Source of the DNA: JBNLBT01 sp050303435 | GTDB taxonomy: Bacteria > Pseudomonadota > Gammaproteobacteria > Xanthomonadales > Marinicellaceae | DNA length: 17,402 nucleotides | Reading direction: 5' to 3' | Assembly (NCBI GenBank): GCA_050303435.1 | Contig: JBNLBT010000069.1 | Location: forward strand, 1 to 17,402 | Shown here: positions 1 through 9,316 of the stretch, piece after piece | How positions within the stretch are numbered: the stretch's first letter is position 1 | Layout: each line of letters opens with the position of its first letter | Translations under genes and position numbers: made by a program | The notes under the pieces: generated by a model | Databases searched by the model: none | Seen by the model: only the letters and a program-made list of their open reading frames with translations | Told to the model about the DNA's origin: nothing

Positions 1-1012
1 AATGTCCAAACGACCAGGGGAACGACGCGACGGCGGGTGAGGTGCCATTGGCCGGGTCGTGCTCAAGCCCCATGTTGTGTCCAAATTCATGCGCAAACGA
101 CAAATTGCCGACCGCGCAATTGCGGTGCGTGACCTGATACGCGGAACCGGCAAAGCCAACGCCCGGGTTGCGCATCACGTAGCCGCGCCCGCAGGCATCG
201 AAATCGTTGACCAGCATGGACACCATGTCGGCGCCGGCGTTGTCGCGCAGTTGCGCCACCGTGGCGTTGTTGCGCAGCCACGACAAATCGCTGGCGCTGT
301 TGCCGGTTTCGGTGTAATCAACCAGACCGTTGTACACCAGGTTGACGTGGGCATCGACCAGACTGTTCTGCAAGGAGGTGTTCATCGCATCCACAGCCGC
401 CTGCGACACCGCCTGTATTGCGCTTTCGCCGCCGGCACCGTCCTGGGCTTCCTGGGTGTACACCACCATCACGTCGATTTCCACGGTGCCGCCACGCACG
501 TCGGCCGGCGCCGGCCCAGCGGACGAAAAGAATGCGGCCTCGGCGTTGGCCTGCGCGGACGCGTCTTCAGCGCCACCGCATTCGGCAAACGCCTCATCCA
601 CCAGTTCAACCACGCGCACGCGGTCATCACCCAATGGCTGGATTTCGATGGTCGCAGCGCCGCTGAACACGTAGCCTGCCACCGCATCATCGGCCAGCAC
701 CAGGCCGACGCGGCTGTCAGGCAGATTGACCAATTGACCGGACACACTGATCAGACCGCTGGCGTGGCGAATTTCTGAATCCAGCTGCAATCGGTGCACT
801 TGACCATCTGGCATCAGCAAGCTTGGCGCCGGGTCGTTGATCAGCGCTTCACGCTGAATCCGCGCGCTGTATCCCTGCCACTCGGTCGCCGAAAGCACCG
901 AATTCGACAGGCGCGTCACTTCGCCCATCAGATCTTCGGCCGAGACCGAAGACACCCCAAAAAACAGCCCCGTCAGGGCCAGACCCAACGTCTTGCAGCA
1001 ATACCCGCGCAT
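1..1012 (-). CDS. Secreted M12-type (reprolysin-like) zinc metallopeptidase, partial (C-terminus beyond left edge)
   Basis: The frame is open from an ATG at 1012 to the window edge (337 complete codons, no stop). The first ~25 residues (basic MRGYCCK, hydrophobic core, VSSVSA before ED) form a signal peptide, so the protein is exported. Residues ~26-170 look like a propeptide. The catalytic domain begins near residue 177 (VEIDVMVVYTQEA), as in metzincin peptidases. The zinc site HEFGHNMGLEHD lies at residues 308-319 (complement of 56-91), giving the HExxHxxGxxHD pattern with catalytic Glu309. The segment after it (SFPWSFGH) resembles bacterial reprolysin-like enzymes. The start is supported by a GGGGA Shine-Dalgarno at 1021-1025, 8 nt upstream. 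The likely role is extracellular proteolysis. The Met-turn and any C-terminal anchoring domain lie outside the window. It is transcribed in the same direction as the sigma gene at 1209-1784 but 196 nt away, so co-transcription is uncertain. Confidence 0.9.
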   Translation of the reverse strand, partial: MRGYCCKTLGLALTGLFFGVSSVSAEDLMGEVTRLSNSVLSATEWQGYSARIQREALINDPAPSLLMPDGQVHRLQLDSEIRHASGLISVSGQLVNLPDSRVGLVLADDAVAGYVFSGAATIEIQPLGDDRVRVVELVDEAFAECGGAEDASAQANAEAAFFSSAGPAPADVRGGTVEIDVMVVYTQEAQDGAGGESAIQAVSQAAVDAMNTSLQNSLVDAHVNLVYNGLVDYTETGNSASDLSWLRNNATVAQLRDNAGADMVSMLVNDFDACGRGYVMRNPGVGFAGSAYQVTHRNCAVGNLSFAHEFGHNMGLEHDPANGTSPAVASFPWSFGH

Positions 1013-1047
1013 GATTCATTTCCCCGATGTTTCGTTGATGCCCTTAC

Positions 1048-1064
1048 TTTACACCGTTTTACAC
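1048..1064 (-). promoter_or_regulatory. Tandem TTTACAC repeat upstream of the metallopeptidase
   Basis: TTTACAC occurs at 1048-1054 and again at 1058-1064, exactly 10 bp apart, so both copies face the same side of the helix. It lies 36-52 nt upstream of the metallopeptidase start. On the minus strand the copies read GTGTAAA, and the nearer one runs into TAAAGT (4/6 to a -10 box). It could be an activator or repressor site or part of the promoter; I cannot decide which. Confidence 0.3.
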
Positions 1065-1162
1065 GACCGCGCTTTGTTCTCAGACTGAAATGAATCTGAG
1101 CGGCGGCGAGTGGACCACAATGCGGGTGTACGCACAGGCTGAGCGACATTGTACTGCACGGG

Positions 1163-1207
1163 TTGCGGCGCGATTGCCGCAAATTGTCACGCCGACGGCG
1201 GCGTCGG
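1163..1207 (-). terminator. Two tandem hairpins just after the ECF sigma gene; candidate terminator without U-tract
   Basis: Directly beyond the sigma stop codon, 1192-1197 (CCGACG) pairs with 1202-1207 (CGTCGG) around a 4-nt loop. Then 1163-1169 (TTGCGGC) pairs perfectly with 1176-1182 (GCCGCAA) around a 6-nt loop. Neither stem is followed by a T run on the minus strand, so this is not a canonical intrinsic terminator. It may stabilise the 3' end or act with Rho. Confidence 0.35.
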
Positions 1208-1208
1208 T

Positions 1209-1784
1209 TTACATGTGTGCAATCAGCCAGGCGCGCGCCGCCGCCCACAGGCGGTTCACGGTGCGCAGCGACACGTCCAGCGCCAAGGCGGTGTCTTGCG
1301 CGGTGAGTCCGGCAAAGAAGCGCAGCTTCACCACCGCGGCCATGTCGTGATCGCGGCTTTCCAAATCAATCAATGCCGCGTCCAGCGACAGCACATCGCT
1401 GGACCAGGCCAGCGCCGCGTCGTCACCGGCGGCCTGTTCCACCGAGGCGGTGTGCGGGTATTGGCGGCCTTTTTTCTGCGCGTTGCGGGCGCGCGCCGAG
1501 TCAATCAGAATGCGGCGCATGGATTCGGCCGCTGCGGTGAAAAAATGCCCGCGCGACTGCCAACCCAGATCCGGCGCCTGCACCAGTCGCAAATAGGCCT
1601 CGTGCACCAGCGCGGTGGGTGTGAGCGTGTGGTCGACCCGTTCGGAGCGCATTTTGTGGCGCGCAATGGCCTTCAATTCCGCATACACCAGAGACATCAG
1701 GCGTTTGTTTTTCTCAAGGTCCGACAAATCGTCCTGCTGCAACAGGCGGGTGATTTCGCTGGCGGATTGAGGGGCTTTGTTCAT
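1209..1784 (-). CDS. ECF RNA polymerase sigma factor (TIGR02999/Sigma70_ECF type), kinase-linked
   Basis: This 191-aa sigma factor should direct RNA polymerase to a specific promoter set. Region 2 spans about residues 25-95 and region 4 about 130-190. The region 4 helix-turn-helix is visible as GLTAQDTALALDVSLRTVNR followed by WAAARAWL, characteristic of this family. The notable feature is region 2.2: where ECF factors normally carry acidic DAED before LVQE, this protein has TPTA (residues 55-58) before LVHEAYLRL. Phosphorylatable threonines thus replace the acidic contacts. The frame is open upstream to 1871, but ATG 1784 (MNKAPQ) fits the family length and leaves an intergenic space for divergent promoters. 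No strong Shine-Dalgarno is present, and a TACAAT box 6 nt upstream suggests a leaderless message. It is divergent from the membrane kinase at 1908-4772, its likely partner. No cognate anti-sigma gene is seen. Confidence 0.93.
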   Translation of the reverse strand: MNKAPQSASEITRLLQQDDLSDLEKNKRLMSLVYAELKAIARHKMRSERVDHTLTPTALVHEAYLRLVQAPDLGWQSRGHFFTAAAESMRRILIDSARARNAQKKGRQYPHTASVEQAAGDDAALAWSSDVLSLDAALIDLESRDHDMAAVVKLRFFAGLTAQDTALALDVSLRTVNRLWAAARAWLIAHM

Positions 1785-1790
1785 GCGCCC

Positions 1791-1796
1791 ATTGTA
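1791..1796 (-). promoter_or_regulatory. Candidate -10 box (TACAAT) for the ECF sigma gene
   Basis: The complement of 1791-1796 reads TACAAT, matching 5 of 6 bases of the sigma-70 -10 box. It ends only 6 nt before the ATG at 1784, so transcription would begin at or next to the start codon. No good -35 is visible at 16-18 bp spacing. Confidence 0.3.
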
Positions 1797-1812
1797 CCCT
1801 GAAACACCTGAA

Positions 1813-1849
1813 CACAGCACAACGACGCGCGAACTAAGTGCGCGCTGTG
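1813..1849. promoter_or_regulatory. Interrupted dyad in the divergent sigma/kinase intergenic region
   Basis: The 123-bp region between the two start codons contains CACAGC at 1813-1818 and its complement GCTGTG at 1844-1849, with GCGC/GCGC (1827-1830 and 1840-1843) nested inside. It is roughly central between the divergent genes and could be an operator controlling both. The arms are short and the region is GC-rich, so chance is a real alternative. Confidence 0.2.
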
Positions 1850-1907
1850 CATCGCGCCGCTGTGGCCGCATCCAGCGCTTGAGCCAGACGGCGTTTCATG
1901 GCATGGT

Positions 1908-4772
<2,865 letters not shown>

Positions 4773-4911
4773 GGCGACCTTGGCCACGTCTCGGCCCAAT
4801 CCAGCACACAACGGCGAGGCCGCTGCCTTTGCCCTGACGCCTGTGATCTGAACACCGCATTTTTTTGCATCCGATGTGTGTTTTGCCGCTGTGCGCACGT
4901 TGACTGCATGA

Positions 4912-4928
4912 CACCGAACGGATCGGTG
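4912..4928 (+). promoter_or_regulatory. Hairpin in the leader of the beta-helix gene
   Basis: CACCGA (4912-4917) pairs perfectly with TCGGTG (4923-4928) around a 5-nt loop, ending 14 nt before the AAAGAGG ribosome-binding site. A TTGACT (-35-like) lies at 4900-4905 but no good -10 follows. The palindrome could be an operator or a leader structure. Confidence 0.25.
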
Positions 4929-4957
4929 CATTGAATCAACAGCAAAGAGGTATACAC

Positions 4958-6049
4958 ATGAAAAAACTGGCATTGCTCGGTTTGCTGGGCGCCATCGGCC
5001 CAGCCTTTGGCGGCACGTTCTGCGTCGACAACGGCACATCGCTGCAAAGCGTGCTGGCCCTGGTCGGCAACAACAACGAAGACGATCAGGTGCGCATCAA
5101 AGAAGGTTCGTACATCGTGCCGGTGATCGGCGGCTTCGTGCTCAACATCACCGACGGCATGGACGTGAGCATCAGCGGCGGCTGGTCGAAATTCTTCAAC
5201 AATCCCTGTGGCCAGCAACTGGCGCTGGCCGGCTGGGCCACAGAGATTGACGGCAACTCGCAAAGACGCGGCCTGTTTGTCGACCTCGGCGGCAACAGCG
5301 ATTTGAGCATATCCAACCTGTCTTTCTGGAACGGTTTTGCCATCAGCGGGGGCGCCCTGCAGATCAACACCAACGCCACCCATACAAGCCGTGTGACGCT
5401 GGAAAACAACGTCTTTATCTTCAACCAGGCCAACCAGGGCAGCGCGGTGGACACCATCGGTGTACATCACCTGCGTGTGCGCAACAACTATTTCACCCTG
5501 AACAATTCGCTGCAGGGCGGTCACGCGTTTCGCAGCAGCCAGTCCGGCGGCTATGGCATTCATTTCACCAACAACACCGTGATCCACAACGGCGCCGACA
5601 ACATCACCGTCGACAGCGTCACTGGCGCGCGGTTTCTGGTTCAGGATCCGGCCAAGGCCTTCATCGCCAACAACGTGTTTTGGAGCAATCAAAACGCCGA
5701 CGTCGGCATTGCCGGCAGCGGTTTTTCCTATTTCAGAAACAACAACTACCTGAACCTCATCGGGGTGTTTGATTCCATCAGTGGCAACTTCACCGACCCA
5801 CCTGAATTTGTGCCCGATCTGTTGCCATACGCGCCTTCGCGCAATTCACCGCTGGTCAACGCCGGCACCCAGCCCCCGGCCATCATCCCCGTGCCCACGC
5901 CGTTCAACATGGACTGGTCCACCGGCACCACCGACTTCAGCGGCAACCCGCGCATTCAGAACGACCGCATCGACGTCGGCGCGCAGGAATCGTCGCATTG
6001 GCCGGTGATTTTCTACAGCGGGTTTGAATCCATGAGCATTCCGCTTTGA
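4958..6049 (+). CDS. Secreted right-handed beta-helix protein with choice-of-anchor-Q-like C-terminus
   Basis: This is a 363-aa exported protein. ATG 4958 is preferred over an in-frame TTG at 4931 because AAAGAGG (4943-4949) sits 8 nt upstream and the protein then begins with a signal peptide (MKKLALLGLLGAIGPAFG, likely cut after Gly18). The body is rich in Asn, Gly and short beta-strand repeats (RVTLENNVFIFNQ, LRVRNNYFTLNN, GIHFTNNTVIHN, AFIANNVFWSN), the pattern of parallel beta-helix (PbH1) repeats. Residues 296-344 (NSPLVNAGTQ ... GNPRIQNDRIDVGAQE) resemble the end of choice-of-anchor Q proteins. The tail IFYSGFE (351-357) resembles a C-terminal motif I associate with Xanthomonadales secreted proteins. 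Cys22 and Cys84 could form a disulfide. Binding of a surface or extracellular polysaccharide is possible but no catalytic residues were identified. It lies 185 nt after the kinase gene on the same strand and converges with the second kinase. Confidence 0.8.
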   Translation: MKKLALLGLLGAIGPAFGGTFCVDNGTSLQSVLALVGNNNEDDQVRIKEGSYIVPVIGGFVLNITDGMDVSISGGWSKFFNNPCGQQLALAGWATEIDGNSQRRGLFVDLGGNSDLSISNLSFWNGFAISGGALQINTNATHTSRVTLENNVFIFNQANQGSAVDTIGVHHLRVRNNYFTLNNSLQGGHAFRSSQSGGYGIHFTNNTVIHNGADNITVDSVTGARFLVQDPAKAFIANNVFWSNQNADVGIAGSGFSYFRNNNYLNLIGVFDSISGNFTDPPEFVPDLLPYAPSRNSPLVNAGTQPPAIIPVPTPFNMDWSTGTTDFSGNPRIQNDRIDVGAQESSHWPVIFYSGFESMSIPL

Positions 6050-6055
6050 TTCAAC

Positions 6056-6075
6056 CCGGGTGAGGCGCACCCCGG
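6056..6075. terminator. Short hairpin between convergent genes; weak bidirectional terminator candidate
   Basis: In the 33-nt gap between two convergent stop codons, GGGTG (6058-6062) pairs with CACCC (6068-6072). Two more pairs (CC with GG) form across a single bulged base at 6073. There is no T run on either side, so termination efficiency is doubtful. Confidence 0.25.
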
Positions 6076-6082
6076 CGCGCGA

Positions 6083-8650
6083 TCACGGACGGGCACCGCG
6101 CGTCGTTGCGGCGCGCGTGGCCCGGGTGTCCGGGTGGTCTTCGCCGAGCACGCGGATTTGCCGTTGCAGCAATTCGGCGCGTTGCTGCGCCGCCTCCTGC
6201 AAGCGACCGCTTCGCTCCAGCGCTTCGATGTGATTGGCCAGCACCGGCAGAATCATCTGATGATCCAGGCTGTAGTTTTGCGCCAATTCCGTCACCAGTT
6301 CCGCGTACAGGGCACGGGCTTCATCCACCCGATCGGTGCCCAGCAGTCCTGCGCCGAGGTTGTTTTTTGCCAACAGGGTGAACAAATGTGTGTCGCCAAA
6401 CACTTCTTGCATGTGTTGCACATTGTCCTGGGCCCAGCGCACCGCGGCCGCGTCCTGCCCCATCAGGTGGTACAGTTCCGCCACATTGAATTCAATTTTC
6501 AACACCAGCGCATCGCGCGCACCCAGCGCCGCGCGGGCGCGTTCCAGCGTGTCGAGGTGCATCGCCAGAGCGGCCTCGTAGCGGTGCAGCTGGGTCAGTG
6601 CCACGGCGTGGTTGTTGCGCGCGTTCAAAGTCATCGCATGATCGACCCCGTACACCGCCTCAAGTTTCAGCAACAAGGGTTCGAACAGGGCCAAAGCCTC
6701 CGCGTGGCGGCCCAGTTCGTTCAGCGCAATGGCCAGGTTGTTGCTGTTCTGCAAATGCCCCGGGTTGTCTTCACCGAACAGCTTCAAGGACATGGCTTCA
6801 GCGCGCTCAAACAACGGCAGGGCTTCGGCGTAGCGTGATTGTGTGGACAGCACCACACCGAGATTCTGCAGTGCCACGTGGCGGTTGTATTCGTCCGGCT
6901 TCTGTTGCACATCCAGCCAGTCCAGCGCGCGCCGGCCGAGGGCTTCTGCGCGTTCGAACTCACCCAGATTGAGTGCATTGGCCGAAGCTTCCAGCAACAC
7001 CATGAATCCTGTGTTGTTGTCGGTGTCCTCAGGCCGCGGCAGAATCGACAGCACACTCTGAAATTCTGACGCCGCGGCCGTGTGTTGACCCAATTTGTCC
7101 AGCGCCGCGGCGTGTTGCATGGCGGCCAAAAGCCAATGGTCTGAGCCGCGCGGAGCACCTGCAAGCATCGGTTCAGTGAGCGACAGAACGTCTGCATGCC
7201 GCCCCTGTTGCGACAGCAGCATGGCTTTCAATATCTGCATTTCAAACAAGACATCACTTGCCACCGGCGCTTGCGCACGCCGCAGACGCAAGGCTTCATT
7301 CAACGCGGACAAACCGCGCTCAGGCATTTGCAAGGTGTTGTATGACCGCGCCACCGCCGTCAGCACATCGGCTTGTGCCAGCGGCGGCAGCGCGCCGTTT
7401 TCCGGCAACCCGTCCACAGCCGCGCTCAACATGTCGGCCACACGGGCATCGCGGCCGGCGCCGCGCACCGACACCGATGACAGCATGTCGGTGAGAAAGC
7501 CATTGACCGCTTCGGCCGATTGTTGCGCCAGGCGGGCATTCTCCTGCGCCACCTGCGATTTATACAGTCCCCAGCTTGTGCCCCCCAGACCCAGCAGCAG
7601 CGCCACAAACACCGCCGCCAGCAGTTGCCGGCGCCGGCGCACCTGTGGCGCCTGTCGGATGGCTTGCAAACGCTGCAACACCGCGGTCGCATCCGGTCGC
7701 GCAGCGGGGTTGCTGCGGGTCATGTGTCGGATCAGCTGCAGCAAGGCCCGTGGCAAGCCCGCGGACGGCGACTGCACCGGCAGGTAATCGCTGTTTCGGT
7801 GGGCCGCTTCAATGCCAGCCCAGTCATTGGCTGCAACGCGATACCGTCCGGTCAACAATCGACACATCACCACACCCAGGGCGTACACATCCACCGCGCG
7901 GGTCAGGGGCGCTTCGCGAAAGTATTCCGGCGCCATGTACAACGGCGTGCCGGCGTGCGCGCTGGTCATGGCGTCGTTGCCGTCGTTGAGCTGATGGCCG
8001 GCGCCAAAATCCATCAGTATGGGTCGCCCATCGGCGTCCACCATCACGTTGCCCAATTTGATGTCGCCATGAATCAGATGTTGTCGATGCACCGCCGCAA
8101 CCGCTTCGGCCATGCCCAGGCACAGTTCGAGACGAACGCGGGTCGAGGCCTCGGGGTGATGGTCAATCCATTCGGCCAGGGTCTCGCCAATGAGCAGGTC
8201 ACACCACAAACCGGCGCGGCCGTCGACGGTGCGGGCGCCGTGAATGGCGAGCACATTGGGGTGGCGCACACGCGCCATGCGTCGGGCCTCTTCGATGAAC
8301 GAGCGCAGGCGATAGGCCGCCACGACTTCGTTGTTCAACAGTTTCAGCGCCACATCGCGTGAAAGGATTTCATCCCGGGCCCGGTACACGGTGCCAAAAC
8401 TGCCCTCACCGATGCGCCCCAATACGCGCAGATGCCCCCACATGAAGCCGTCGGTCTGAGTCTGCGCCTCTGCGGTTTGCTGTGGGTCTGCTTGTGGGTG
8501 TTGCAGTTGTCGATGGGCAGCGGCCAGCGCCGCGATGCGCCGCATTTGCGCCACCACGCCAGCATCCTGGCCTGGCGTTTTGGGATTGTCAACACCGTCG
8601 ATGAGATCGGCGGCCCAGGTCGATTCGTCCTCAGGCGTTGGCGCGCTCAT
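6083..8650 (-). CDS. Membrane Ser/Thr protein kinase (HGD, non-RD) with periplasmic TPR array
   Basis: This 855-aa kinase shows the glycine loop GEGSFGTV (81-88), Lys103 (ALKLL), a helix-C Glu at 120/121, the catalytic loop HGDIKLGN (194-201) with Asp196, DFG (214-216) and APE (240-242). The residue before the catalytic Asp is Gly rather than Arg, making it a non-RD kinase, so activation-loop phosphorylation may not be needed. A basic stretch precedes one membrane helix at about 343-363, placing the kinase inside the cell and the rest in the periplasm. Residues about 380-840 form TPRs of the kinesin-light-chain type. The start codon overlaps the stop of the upstream sigma gene (ATGA, 8647-8650), implying translational coupling and one operon. 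The N-terminal 70 residues differ from those of the kinase at 1908-4772. Likely role: sensing through the TPR domain and controlling the coupled sigma factor. Confidence 0.93.
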   Translation of the reverse strand: MSAPTPEDESTWAADLIDGVDNPKTPGQDAGVVAQMRRIAALAAAHRQLQHPQADPQQTAEAQTQTDGFMWGHLRVLGRIGEGSFGTVYRARDEILSRDVALKLLNNEVVAAYRLRSFIEEARRMARVRHPNVLAIHGARTVDGRAGLWCDLLIGETLAEWIDHHPEASTRVRLELCLGMAEAVAAVHRQHLIHGDIKLGNVMVDADGRPILMDFGAGHQLNDGNDAMTSAHAGTPLYMAPEYFREAPLTRAVDVYALGVVMCRLLTGRYRVAANDWAGIEAAHRNSDYLPVQSPSAGLPRALLQLIRHMTRSNPAARPDATAVLQRLQAIRQAPQVRRRRQLLAAVFVALLLGLGGTSWGLYKSQVAQENARLAQQSAEAVNGFLTDMLSSVSVRGAGRDARVADMLSAAVDGLPENGALPPLAQADVLTAVARSYNTLQMPERGLSALNEALRLRRAQAPVASDVLFEMQILKAMLLSQQGRHADVLSLTEPMLAGAPRGSDHWLLAAMQHAAALDKLGQHTAAASEFQSVLSILPRPEDTDNNTGFMVLLEASANALNLGEFERAEALGRRALDWLDVQQKPDEYNRHVALQNLGVVLSTQSRYAEALPLFERAEAMSLKLFGEDNPGHLQNSNNLAIALNELGRHAEALALFEPLLLKLEAVYGVDHAMTLNARNNHAVALTQLHRYEAALAMHLDTLERARAALGARDALVLKIEFNVAELYHLMGQDAAAVRWAQDNVQHMQEVFGDTHLFTLLAKNNLGAGLLGTDRVDEARALYAELVTELAQNYSLDHQMILPVLANHIEALERSGRLQEAAQQRAELLQRQIRVLGEDHPDTRATRAATTRGARP

Positions 8651-9213
8651 TGCATGCGTTCAGCCAGCTGTGTGAGTGAACGCGACACCAGCATGCGCGC
8701 GGCGTTGGCGGACTTTTGTTGCATCGCGGCCGCGATCTCGGGGTAACTGAAGCCCATTTCCACACGCAGGATCACGGCTTCGCGGGCTTTTTCGCTGAGC
8801 AGCAGCAAGGAGCGTTCGTAGCGTTCCACGGTTTCACTGTCGATGAGTTGTTCCAGCAAGGGTTGTTTAACGTCTTCCAGCGTGCCCTGCGCGTCCACCC
8901 AGCGCGCGGTTTTGCGAATCTCGTCGCGGATCGTGTTGAGCAGTATCTGACGCAGATAGGCCAGAAAGGCGCCTTCGCGCCGGGGGGTGAATTGATCCAG
9001 ACGGTTGAGCGCCTTGATCAGCGTCATCTGCACCATGTCGTCGGTGTCACTGAGGTTGCGCGCGTGATCGGGCAAGCGTCCGCGCGCCCAGCGCTGCAGC
9101 ATCGGCAGATACGCTGAACACAACTGATCTCGCGCCGCGTCGTCGCCACTGCGCGCCTGCATCAACAGCGTGGCTGTCGATTGAATTTGCATGTTGTGAG
9201 ACCCATTCACCAT
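8647..9213 (-). CDS. ECF-type RNA polymerase sigma factor, coupled to kinase
   Basis: This 188-aa sigma-70 family protein keeps an acidic region 2.2, LSDTDDMVQMT (DTDD at residues 56-59), unlike the sigma factor at 1209-1784. Region 2.3/2.4 follows (FLAYLRQILLNTIRDEIRK), and region 4 is seen as LSEKAREAVILRVEMGFSYP then EIAAAMQQKSANAARMLVSR, a helix-turn-helix. ATG 9213 is used here. ATG 9192 (MQIQST) is a good alternative, because the candidate promoter would start transcription near 9216 and leave a 24-nt leader. Neither start has a strong Shine-Dalgarno. Its stop overlaps the kinase start by 4 nt. No anti-sigma factor is encoded nearby, so control probably passes through the kinase. Confidence 0.93.
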   Translation of the reverse strand: MVNGSHNMQIQSTATLLMQARSGDDAARDQLCSAYLPMLQRWARGRLPDHARNLSDTDDMVQMTLIKALNRLDQFTPRREGAFLAYLRQILLNTIRDEIRKTARWVDAQGTLEDVKQPLLEQLIDSETVERYERSLLLLSEKAREAVILRVEMGFSYPEIAAAMQQKSANAARMLVSRSLTQLAERMQ

Positions 9214-9222
9214 CTTGATACC

Positions 9223-9251
9223 ACTGTACCCAGCAATCCAGAGCGAGGCAA
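9223..9251 (-). promoter_or_regulatory. Candidate sigma-70 promoter for the ECF sigma/kinase operon
   Basis: On the minus strand TTGCCT (9246-9251, 4/6 to -35) and TACAGT (9223-9228, 4/6 to -10) are separated by exactly 17 bp. Transcription would start near 9216. The spacing is ideal but the matches are moderate. Confidence 0.4.
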
Positions 9252-9261
9252 GCCCGCGTCG

Positions 9262-9279
9262 ACCATTTTAGGCAATGGT
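9262..9279. repeat. Inverted repeat between antiporter and ECF sigma genes
   Basis: ACCATT (9262-9267) and AATGGT (9274-9279) flank a 6-nt loop in the 103-nt gap. No T run follows on either strand, so an operator is as likely as a terminator. It lies upstream of the candidate sigma promoter. Confidence 0.25.
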
Positions 9280-9316
9280 TCGCAAAATTGGCCTTCGCCA
9301 GTCCCGATCCCAAGCC

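Noticed and set aside
59..778. 239-codon plus-strand open frame at the left edge
   Set aside because: It is antisense to the metallopeptidase, whose HExxHxxGxxHD motif and signal peptide are unmistakable.
4859..4867. T-run that might mark a terminator after the first kinase
   Set aside because: No stable GC-rich stem ends directly before it.
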